DNA of 64,000 nt from Onchidella celtica (lineage: Eukaryota; Mollusca; Gastropoda; Systellommatophora; Onchidiidae), in the NCBI GenBank assembly GCA_963931925.1, contig OZ007579.1, forward strand, positions 52,138,757-52,202,756, given 5' to 3'. The notes beneath the pieces are model-generated. The model saw only the letters and a list, made by a program, of their open reading frames with translations. It was not told the DNA's origin and did not search any database. The position numbers and the translations under genes were made by a program. Below, piece by piece: positions 11,163 through 22,000 of this stretch (positions within the stretch are counted from its first letter, which is position 1; each line of letters starts with the position of its first letter).

Positions 11163-14100
11163 TTAGTTACAATGGTAGCTGCAACGGATAATTATGTTCT
11201 TTAATTCATTGTCGAAAGTCGTTGCAGACGGTAGTGTTTGGACTTCTGCCGGGAGGTTGTTCCACATCCTGATGACACTAGGGTAAAAAGAATAAAGATG
11301 GCTGTTAACCCGTGAGCTTGGGATGTTATATTTTATATTATTCCTTCTGTTGCCTCTGGTATTAATGGTGAGGTGGTTCAGTGGGATATGGATATTTCCT
11401 TCCCTGCCCTTATAAAATATTTTTACTTTGTTTTTTGCTCTCCTCTCTTCTAATGGTGTCCACTGAAGGTCTCTCATCATTTTGTTTACACTACTACTTC
11501 TAGTATAGTCATTCGTCACAAAGCGGGCAGCTCTCCTCTGGACCCTTTCCAGTTGGTCTATATTTATTCGACAATGGGGGTCCCAGACACTGCAGCCATA
11601 CTCTAGGGAGGGCCTCACAAAGGTGTTATAGCATTTCTCTTTTACTTTCCTATCGCAGTTAGAGATGTTCCTTTTCAGAAATGCTAGTATGCTGTTTGCT
11701 TTGTTACATGTGATATTAATATGTTGGCTCCATGTAAGTTTTCTGTCCAATGTTACACCCAAATATTTAGCCTCATATGTTTCGCTCAATTTTTCGTCGT
11801 GTATAAAGTAGTCTGAGGTGATGTTGTGGTTTTTATTTGAAATTCTCAGGACTTGGCATTTATTGGGGTGGAATTCCATACGCCAGTCCCTCTCCCATTT
11901 TTGTAGACTGTCTAGATCTTTCTGTAGGATTTCCGTATCTTCTTTTGAGTTTATTATTCTATAAAGAAGGCTATCATCAGCAAACAGTCGTAATTTAGTG
12001 CCTGGAGAGATCTTACTTGGCATATCGTTAATATAAACTAGGAATAGTAAGGGGCCCATTACGGTACCCCGGGGGTACTCCCGAGAGAACAGCTGCAGGA
12101 TTGGATGACTTTCCGTCAACGACGACTATCTGTATTCTGTTTTCTAAGAAAGACTTAATCCACTTCAAAGTACTGTTTCTAACTCCATTATGGTTTAATT
12201 TAGTCAATAGACTAGCATGGTGCACTTTATCGAAGGCTTTACTGAAATCTAATAAGATGGTATCAGTCTGCTTGTTGTTATTCAAGTTATTAACAAAATC
12301 ATTGCAAGTTCTGACCAGCTGGGACTCACACGACCTGTGTTTTCTAAAACCATGCTGTACATGTGTTAAAACCGAGTGTCTCTCGAGATGCTTCATGATG
12401 CTGGTGTGCAAGATATGCTCTAACAGTTTACAGGATATTGATGTCAGGGAGACTGGTCTATAATTTTCAGGACTAGCTCTATTTCCTTTCTTAAAAATGG
12501 GTACTACATTTGCTTTTTTCCAGTCTTCCGGTATTTTCCCTTGTTCAATTGAAGCTCTAAATAACAAAGTGTAAACGGGGGCAATTTCCTTGGCACAGAG
12601 TTTCAGTAATTTGGCGGGAATTCCATCAGGCCCTGTAGCTTTATTTTCGTTAAGGTTTTCCAAAAGTTTCAGTACTCCATTTTCTGTGACATATATTTCA
12701 TCCATATCCGGCAGTTTGGCACCACTCAGCTCTCCCGAGAAGACACCCCCTGGGTCGGAAAAGACCTTACAAAATTGAGTATTTAAGATATTGGCTCTTT
12801 TTTGGGCATCTTGCTGTGGGTGCCCTCTCACATCGATCAGTGCGGCTACTCCTAAGTTTTCTTTATTTTTACTTTTCACATACCTCCAAAGTTTTTTACT
12901 GTTATCAGATGTATCACTTATCATCTCATGGATATAATTATTATGAGCTTTCCGGCATTCTTTCTGGGTCAATCTTTTAATTTCTAGATATTTGTTTTTC
13001 ACTCGTTCGGAGTTGCACTGTTTCATTTTTTTGAACCATTTATGTTTTTTTCGAACTAATCTTTTCGTTAAAGTATTTATCCAGGGTTGGTGAATTTTTG
13101 TGGATGACATTTTTGTTGGGACATTTTCCATGATCATGTTCAGATTTAACTTGATACAGTCCCAAAGTTTGTTTGCGTCAGTTTTTGAAGAGTGGTATTT
13201 CATGAAGAAACTGCCAAAAGTTGCTGCCTCCCTTTTCAAATTATTTTCGTCTGTCTGATTCCATAGGTAAATCTGTCGCCTAATAGGTCTTTTCTTAAAG
13301 GGTTTCAGTTCTGAATCAATCTGGACTATGTCATGGTCCCCTAGTCCAGGAAGAATTTTGATCTCTCTTGTAAGGTTAGGGAAATTAGTAAAAAATAGGT
13401 CTAACAGTGCATCTCCTCGAGTGGTCTCTTTTACTGCTTGCTCTAGGCCTATATCCGCAGTACTGTCTAAAAATAGGTCATTTATTTCTCTTAAGTTTTG
13501 GCAACTCTTCACATTTCCTTCTTCCCAGTTTGTATCAGGTAAGTTGAAATCTCCTCCTATCCAGATGGTAGCCTTTTTGTTCTTTTGGTAGGCACTGAGA
13601 AGTTCATTACAAATGTTCTTACTAGTTTCCAAGTCTCTACTAGGAGGTCGATCACAACAAGAGGAGGTTTACCCTTCACACTAATCTTACAGAGAACAGT
13701 TTCTCCTGCTTCCTCACTAGGTATTTTTTCACTAACTAAGTTCTTCTTCACTGCTATCAAGACCCCACCTCCCCTTCTCTTCTTCCTATCATTTCTGTAG
13801 ATTTCATAATCATCGTTAATCGAAATTTCACTGGTTTTTATATTTTCGTTTAGCCATGTTTCTGTTCCGATGATTACATCAGGTTTAGTTTCGTTCAGAA
13901 GTAAGCTCAGTTCTTCTTTCTTATTCCAAATGCTTTGAAAATTTATAACCTGGGTTCTGAACGTAGTTTTCTCTTTGGTTGGCTCTTTTTTCTTGGATTT
14001 GGGGTGTGGGGTTGACGAACATTTTGGATCAAAGATTGGTATTTCTGTGTTACTTTTATTAGTATTTAAATGTTGTAAGATATCAAAACTATTGTGGGAT

Positions 14101-14741
14101 CTTGATCTACTACGGTCTAAGTTTAATTGAAAATCAGTGAATAAGCTGGAACTAAAATTTGGCATGCCACACTGGATACATTCCCATGCGGCACTGCTAT
14201 TGCCCAGTGTTTCATACATTACTGAGTTTATTCCCATACAGTCGATGTGGTACCAGCGGTCACAACTATCACATGCGATGGCCCTCGTTTTCCAGGTACA
14301 TTTTTTAAGGCAAACGGGGCAAGGGGGGAATCTGGTCTGGGGTCCAGGGTTGAGCTCCACGTCACCCGATAATGACAGTAGTAAGAACAATACCAGAGAG
14401 ATGTTCATTTTATTTGAAGAACTATTTAGCCTAAATTTCGAACTGGTTCTAGATCTAGATCTATATCTACTTTTCTGTCCGAGGACAGACCAGTTGTTTA
14501 TTACTGAGGTCCTGGATTTAGGCGAGTTGACAACACTAAGTTTCCAGTTGTTATAATTAGCCTCATGTCCAGATCTAGATCTAATATCCCATCTACATCC
14601 AAGTGAATACAGTTCTGGTCTAGATCTATATACTAAAACGGTGAACAATAAACTTATCAACATTAAGAGGAGAGATCTCACTGTCTCATTCTTGATAGTG
14701 ACACGAGACGTGGACTTCCCACCGGCACAAGCGGTCGCCAT
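11163..14741 (-). pseudogene. LINE polyprotein gene: PHD, endonuclease, reverse transcriptase (two frameshifts)
   Basis: Three overlapping minus frames make up one original ORF. Frame A (14741 to about 13650) carries the leader, 2A, the PHD finger (CPVC, CDSC-x4-H-x2-C and CIQC pairs) and the N-terminal half of the endonuclease. Frame B (about 13650 to 12075) carries the rest of the endonuclease, the linker and the RT fingers/palm up to SGVP. Frame C (about 12070 to 11163) starts at GTVMGPLLF and holds the catalytic FADD (Phe in place of the common Tyr of YADD) and the thumb, ending in a TAA just before 11163. The first break is near 13651, where frame A leaves after VVID and frame B resumes at RPPSRD. 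The second is at the five-G run 12071-12075 (plus strand), where one extra base explains the shift. The RT does target-primed reverse transcription in the nucleus; this copy cannot encode it intact. Confidence 0.9.
14340..14366 (-). other. 2A-like ribosome-skipping motif in the LINE ORF
   Basis: The codons encode GDVELNPGP, an exact match to the canonical D-V/I-E-x-N-P-G-P 2A signature, at about residues 126-134 of the ORF. It follows the hydrophobic run MNISLVLFLLLSLS directly. In known 2A elements the ribosome skips the final Gly-Pro bond, which would release the leader from the downstream PHD/EN/RT product. 2A sequences are known from some non-LTR retrotransposons, including sea-urchin CR1-like elements whose 2A sits in a signal-peptide-like segment. 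Confidence 0.88.
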
Positions 14742-14760
14742 ATTGGAAATTTTTCAGTCC

Positions 14761-15867
14761 ACCCTTACCTTCCAGTTATAATCACAATCTGGGACCAAGA
14801 GATTACAAATTTAGTCAAATTACAATTCACATTCACTTCCAATTCATATAAAAGTACAGTGAAAACACTGTTGGTATAATATACGTGTTAAAAATTTGGT
14901 AAATTCATCAAAAACGGGGTGTAAATTTGGAGCTCTCAGAAAGGCGTGCGTCTCCTCGACCGGAAGTGCTCACCAATTAATGGGCTTGTTCATGGAGGCG
15001 GGGGGCGGGGCCCAAGGAAGGAGGGCGAAAACTGTGTCACATTCAGCAGTGAATTTGTCAAGTCACCTTTGAAATCTAAAAGTTTGCCACTTGGTTAGAA
15101 ATTCCATTTTACATCCGGAATGCGATAAAAATAATTGTTCCTGAGTTGGGGGCTACCCATGAAGTACATGTACGTACATTGGGAGAGGGGAGGGGTGCCC
15201 CCAGCATATGAAAAGAGTGCATTTGTGTGTGTGTGTACCACGTGGGGGGGGGGGGGGTCTGAGGGACTGTTTGTTCGCTTTTCAATGAGGGTAATAAATT
15301 AAAAATAAGTAAACAAAAAACAAACAAACAAACCAACAAAGGTGGGAGGGAAGCAGCAGAAAAATACTTCAGAAATACAATGAACTGGGGAAAAACAACA
15401 ACTTTGTTTTCAAAACAAGCCTAGCATTTTTCCTAAAAAGTACTGTAAATCCAAATATCAACGCAATATCGACAGTTTTCGATTATTTGATTTAAAAATT
15501 AATACGCATGATCTTTGTAGAAGGTCGTTTGTATGTGCTATATTTGAAAAGACAATAAATAGCCTAACTTAACAATACCCCCACTTCCCCTATGGATTGA
15601 TGGGACGGGGGGGGGGGGTAAAAGTAAACACGCACTTCAAATAAGAAAAAGGTACCGTGGTGACGACGAAATGCTTAGTCCATTGGGGACATACACAACG
15701 CAGTAGTTACGCATAAAAATGACCTACCATAGGCCAATCGTTCTCTTATCTTGTAAATAATTTTTCCGTTGCTGCTTATGCACGCTAAATTTTTCCGTCT
15801 GCATTGACCCGGAACCAGGTCAAACGGCGACGGAAGATAGGCCATATCGCTCGATTCATCACAACCT
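14761..15867. other. Region between the LINE and PYCR
   Basis: This probably includes the LINE 5' UTR up to about 15000. The rest is non-coding, with G-homopolymers near 15245 and 15610. No other gene seen. Confidence 0.5.
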
Positions 15868-16022
15868 GCCAATGAACGACCTTTGAACGCCAGGAAGGCG
15901 GGGCCAAAGTGCGAAGGTCAGCACCGGCAGCCAATGAAAACACAGACCAGGTTCCCACCACTTCTCACGGTTCTGTGGCGTGCTAACGTTCGAGGTCCAG
16001 ATATTACACATTTCTATAAAAG
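15868..16022 (+). promoter_or_regulatory. Candidate PYCR promoter
   Basis: Upstream of the PYCR ATG there are two CCAAT boxes (GCCAATGAAC near 15869 and GCCAATGAAA near 15931), a GC box (AGGCGGGGCC near 15896) and a TATA-like TATAAAAG at 16015-16022. If that TATA is used, transcription would start only a few bases before the ATG at 16050, so the CCAAT/GC elements may matter more. This is motif reading only. Confidence 0.45.
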
Positions 16023-16049
16023 CCTGTGGAGATTTGTCCTTGTCACCAA

Positions 16050-19000
16050 ATGAGTACCGAGAAGCCAACGAATAACTCTACGAGTTCTATGATAACGAAG
16101 AAGAAAGTCGAATTGACGCCAGACACAATGGTTGGATTTCTCGGAGGAGGTCGTATGGCCCAAGCCATGGCTAGAGGTTTCATCTCTTCAGGTGAGTGGT
16201 AGCAATGTTGTCTTTGTCAGTGACAGTGTCAGTCACGTGCTTCAGTGCTGTCATTCATGTACAGTGTATGTGAAATATCGTAAAATCAGCGTATGGATAG
16301 AACAACAAGATCTGATGAATAAGATTCACTCCGCATGTGAAAATGGATAATTTGACGAGGTCGAGGTGATCTTGTTCCAGCCAGCTATGCAGGCCCACAA
16401 GTACAAGTCATAATTTCGCACCGCCAGCAGTGTATACCTGAGACAGTATACTGTGTTCAATTGCATGTCCGTATATAAATTGATTATAACATTTCCTGAA
16501 ATAAAATTGAAATGGAAAAAGTTCGCCCCAGAATTTATACTTTCTGTACATGCTAATGAACACTGCGTCGGTATGATCTGCTCACACATTGCATTGTTCT
16601 TCCATGTGAGCATTGTCTCGCAGGTTGTAGGCATCGGATAATTTTAGGACAGGCTACCTGCCAGATTGCAGAGCTCCTGTCTATTTCCAGCATGCAAAAT
16701 ACATGTGTATGTGCACAGTTGGCGGGGGAGTTGCATATGAGTTACACAACTCTAGTCGATCACCTGTTTCATGTTCTGAGTGTTATTGATCGCGGAGCCG
16801 CTCATACAGGCTACTGAAAAAACATCCACCTAGAGACTAACTCATGGGGGGGGGGGGGGGGCACACTCACGAATGCTCCTAAAGTCGCGTCCTTGTCATA
16901 TCCTTATTGTGTGACTCAGTGTAGATACAGTCTGCAGTACAAATTCCACTCGCCAGGCATCAAGTACTTTTGGGCTGTTGTAACCTGTACATTTAGTGGT
17001 TTGGCATTAATTGGCAATACATGTATTTCCTGAAATAAGCTTTAAAATGGAAGGAGTTCCTCCCAAAGTAGACACTTTCTGTACATTTTAATTTACCGTC
17101 ATATGTTTTTTCCATGTGAGTATTGACTTGTAAATTACATTTTAAATAATTTTAAGTACCGTGTAACTAACTGCCCGAGCACCTGTCTTTATTTGACATG
17201 AAAAATGTGCACACTTGTCGATGCAGATTGTTTGCAGTGTAAAATTTTTTATATGGATATGGAAATAATTTAAGACAGGCTTGTAGCGAGCTGGTAATAG
17301 GCCAAGGCCAGAATGAAAATGTAGGTCCCTATTTCAAACTGCTTATTGAGTATTTTTGTAATTGGTGACAAAATATGTTTATTTACCTATATTTTATTGC
17401 TATTATTCATCTTTCATGAACCTTCTTTAAAGTAAATGAATATTTTGTGCTGAAAGCCCCCACCCCCATTGATTCTAATTTCTGTACAATATCAGTATTC
17501 GGTACCACAGGGTTTCCCCTCCCTCCTTTGCTTCAACCAGCCGCCCCTTCCCCCCATGATAATTTATGCCCATATCGATTGGCGCACCTGCCTCACCCCC
17601 CCCCAACCCCCTCCCCCCTCCCCATTTCGGCCTGACCATCGGTATACATTTGGTTGACCATTCGCTAACGCTGATGTTTTAAGGGCTTTGGTATAAAGGC
17701 AGTGATGACACAAGTATAGAATATCCGGTAGTTGTTTGACACTGATAATGCAGCATAGCAAGAAAATGTGGGTCTTGCTAGTATTTCACAATGATTTGAA
17801 AGTTTAACCCTGTGCTGTGTTTGACCTGAAAGTTTAAGTGATTGCTTGCTAGGCCATGTCAAGCTACACATAGTCTTGAATTTCAGCATAATTTCCTCCA
17901 GCGGATAAGTTTCAGTTAAAGCATAGCAGTTACAGGTGTTGTAGTGTCGAACTCTTGTCATCCCAGTCCCCAATTGGCACAAAATAGATCATTCAAGTTG
18001 AAGCTGTTCATGGGTAAAGATGTGGAAATTTTACACACACATATAAATAGGCCTGCGTCCCATGGCCTTTTGGACTGGCTGGTAACTCTGCCCAATACCT
18101 TACCCATGAGGCCAGCAGTCATTCAGTTCTTCATGGGTAACTTATAGTTGTACTGTTTGGCCCCATGGAGTATAAGGACGGCGAGGGCCGAAACATTTTG
18201 TTTGGGGGTCTTAGTTTCGCACTTCCACGAGTTTCATTCTTCTATGTTTACGGCAGCACTTAGCATTCGTCGTGGGGCGGGGTGAACCCAATGGAGTGGA
18301 AAAAAAGCAGCAAAACCCATGTCTTGTGTGTTCTGCTATTGGTTTGTCACCCTGTGTTTAAGGTATCATGTTATTTAATATAGCTATTGAGTATCCGTGA
18401 CTTTTAATAATAATAATAATAATGAATAACATTTCTTTGGCGCTTCAACCCGTAAAAAAAAAAATGCAAGCTCTAAGCAAGTTCCAGTCGTTTCTCAACT
18501 CACATTCAAGTCAGCAAGACAAAGATGAAACACGGTACAACAGTCCGAACCAGCTGTGGTTGTGTTACATCAAGTTAAAAAGATGTGTTGTCGGGCGTTT
18601 CTCAAACGTGACAGTGTTTTGTATAAATCTTCCAAGTTTTGAGTTTTAAGTTTGAGCACAGATCAGACATAAAAGAAACGCATGGGTCTGAGATTGTAGA
18701 AGTGGAAATTTTCAGTCCCGGTAATTCCCATCGTGCGAAGGAAAATCGGTCCAGTTGTCAGCTAGGATTGGAACTAGGTCAGAAATTCAACTTGCTGCTT
18801 GTTCAACACAATCAGTTTATCTGGCAGGTGATTAAAATATTGCTGATCCGCATTTTGTCCCACATCAGCATTTTATACTATACATATTACAACATTTATT
18901 CATACGCGTACCTGGCCAGCTTACTAGTATCATGTCATCTGTCGCGCCGCGACAACCCATAAATAAAGTTTTTTTTGTTGGTTTTTTTTTTAAATTTGAA

Positions 19001-22000
19001 CTGGTATCGGTATCATCTAGCCCAGTCCAACCAGCTGGCTTTTGACGAGATTAAGATAGGCCACATGAAAACGAAACGAATTGAAATCAATCAAAAACCG
19101 ATGAACTTCAGCTGAGATTGCTGAAATAACCAAACCTGCCGCACGTATGCGCGTATCAATAAACCAGCCGGAATCGGCATTTTTAATATTTTTTTTGAGG
19201 TTTTAATAACGGCAATTTTCTCATGCAAATAATTATGTCACGCTTCACGTGGCACGTTGAACTTGACCAATAATGAATGCGTCTAAAAGTTCTGTACTGA
19301 GAGAAAACAACAATAATAACATATGTTCAAATGGTGGGATATCCATAGTATTAATATTGATGCACGTGTCCATCGTGCAGATAGTGCTGGTTAAAAAAAA
19401 ATTCCCGAGATTTCATCATCCCATACTCCCACCCCCACCCCTTTCCCCCCGGGCCAGCCCCTTCTCAAGCCCCCGCCAAGAAGTCAATGTTTTATATTAA
19501 GAAATGTGTGCGAATAATAGTATGCATACTCTCACCCCCACCCCCTTCCCACCACCGCCACTAAACCGCTCCAGAGTTCATACCAGAACAGAGTAAACGA
19601 TTTTCTTATAAATGTGACATCTTACTCGACCTGTGATCCGTTAATTCCATCTCAAGTCTATGGGCGCTGACCTCCCTTGGACACGACATTTGAACAATGA
19701 AAGTGAAAGGTTTTAATCTTAAATCGAAATCCTACTTAAGCCGTGCTATTGCTACGCCGCCTGTTGTTTGTTGGCCTTGGATTTATTTTGTATTAACGCA
19801 GATTTTTCTGTTGATTTCAATGTTGTGTGAATAACCGGGGTATGATGCAATGCGGGTGAAACAGTCGCGTCTTGAAAGGTGACTCCGACGGAGTGATGAA
19901 CTAGGGCTAAGTCGAAAATAAGAAGCATCAGTGCTGGGAATTTTGGAAGGTGGAGAGCAGGTGGGGGGGGGGGGGGCTGGGGTGAAGAAGAGATGATGAA
20001 ATCGCGAGATGTTTATTTTCAGACATGCACAGAGTAGGCTACAGTTTGTTGAGTTTGCATCGGGCACGTCAAATGTAGAAAAGTTCAAGGCTTCCCGCGC
20101 CAGAACCTTGTCCCTCGTTTATCATTGCATCAGAAAGTGTACTAGTAATGTCGTTCAGAATTTGCTTAACATGTATTATCATGTGACAAATGAGCTGAAG
20201 AGGCATATTCACAACAACACTGCAGTTACATTACAAACATCTGTCCTGTTTAAATGGAATTAGAAATCTTGGATATATCTTAATTGACCTTGTATAATAA
20301 TTTTTTAATGTATTTATAGACCTGTACATGTTTTTGAACACCCTGTGTTTAATGCAAGCCCATGTTTTGTCTTGTTCACAAGAATTAACTGTGAAATACC
20401 TGTTACACTGTAAATTACACAGGTTCTCCATTATTTTTTTTTCTTTCATTCACAGGTCTTGTAAGAGCCAGACAAATTCTTGTTAGTGACAAAAGTGATG
20501 TCATGATAGATCAACTTGAAGTGAGTAATCTTTTATCATTTTAATCCCATAATCACTGATCTCTCTGTTACAACATCTCTGTTATGATGGGAACATGAAT
20601 AAATTCACATGCTATAATCAGTCAGATTCATATTATTATTTCCTATATTGTATGACTAAAAATATTTGTGTGAGGAATGAGGAAGGAAGAGGAGAATGTG
20701 TATGGAAGTGCTGAATGACAGAGAACGAAGATAATGGTTAAAATATTTGAAAACTGCAAGAGGTCGAAAGACCCAGGCAACTAGGTTGAAATATTTCCTT
20801 CTCTGGAGCCGAAGCCTATGGCTGTTGGCCGAGTAGGAAATGAGCCGAAGGGGTAACATCTTGAATAGATATGTCCGGTAACCTATGCAAAAAAAAAAAA
20901 GGGGGGGTAATGGTTTTTATATCTTAGAGTGCAGATTCATGGCCAGGATGCGGTACGACCATAGAGTAAACAGTATGAAAGTCAGGGTTGAAACATTTGT
21001 CTGACACGGCGGTTTAACTCTCCCTTGGAAAATCTCTTTTGTCTTTCTCTCTGAAGAGTTTGTGTTCTTTTTTAGCTTATTATTGTTTTGTTTTGTTTTT
21101 AAAGTTTTTCACTTTTATTTTGAGATTAAGAAAGTGTAAAATTATATTTTTAATTTATTTTCTGCTTCAGGATATTGGTGTGAACACAACACGAGACAAT
21201 AAAGAGGTTGTCTCAAACAGTGATCTGGTGGTCATTGCCGTCAAGCCTAACATGGTGAAGAAAGTCTTGTCGGAGGTGGCCCCTGTCGTCAAACCAGAGA
21301 GACAATTATTTGTGTCAATAGCAGCAGGTGTCACTACTGACGCTATTGAAAAGGTGAGTTTGTCTAACAGTATGTTGTAAGCATGTGCCTGGGTCAATGA
21401 CTTGAACTGAGGAAAAAGTAGAGGATACTTTTACCTCACTTTTGACAAAGAAGGGGGTTCATCTTTGATATCTTTAGATAGAAGTCAAATGTAAAAAGAG
21501 GTGAAGTGAAAGAGGATTTTTTGTTCCCATGTTCAGCTGATTATACTTGTAATAGCAAAAAAAATAGTACATTACAGTATTGTTATGAGAATTAACCATT
21601 GTTTTTACATATGAGTAATATGTACTTTGTTTTATTTTTCTTAGTTCTATCAAGTAGAAATTCCTTTGATTTTATAATTAATTTATATTCACCAAGTGAG
21701 CTGTGTTTTGGGGACGAGGTGCAGGGGTACACTTGGGGTTTCTCCTACACTGGGCTGGAATTGTCCTGAGGGCATCATCCTTGAAATGGATGTAATTGAT
21801 TTTATATTATGTGATGCATCATGAGGGTTCGGTCCACAAGGTACATTTTAGGTAAAGTGAGCTATTGATATCAAGTGAAAGAGAACTCTTTACTTTGATG
21901 CTAGATTCATTGAATTCTGAACATTTTTAGACTGTGCTATAGGCAGTTGAAGTTGATGACTATCACTTTTTTTAAGACGTAAAGTTTTGAAGCTCGTTGG

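Larger units (their letters stand above)
10935..14760 (-). mobile_element. CR1-type non-LTR retrotransposon (LINE), frameshifted copy
   Basis: Minus-strand LINE. Reading 5' to 3' from 14741 it has a hydrophobic leader, a 2A motif, a PHD finger, an APE-type endonuclease (TETWL, IGGDFN and GDHD motifs) and a reverse transcriptase (ATGPDGIP, NYRPVSLTS, DFSKAFDKV and FADD). It closes with the usual CR1/L2-type C-terminal region (LERVQRRAARFV, MWNNLP). The 3' UTR appears to end in a GAA triplet tail, TTC on the plus strand at 10935-10952, in keeping with the short tandem tails of this clade. The 5' limit is uncertain; the ATG at 14741 is preceded by a possible 5' UTR. Two frameshifts disable the ORF, but long open frames suggest a fairly young copy. 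Confidence 0.93.

Noticed and set aside
12101..14556. Plus-strand ORFs of 60-140 codons inside the LINE
   Set aside because: Antisense shadows of the minus-strand retrotransposon reading frames.
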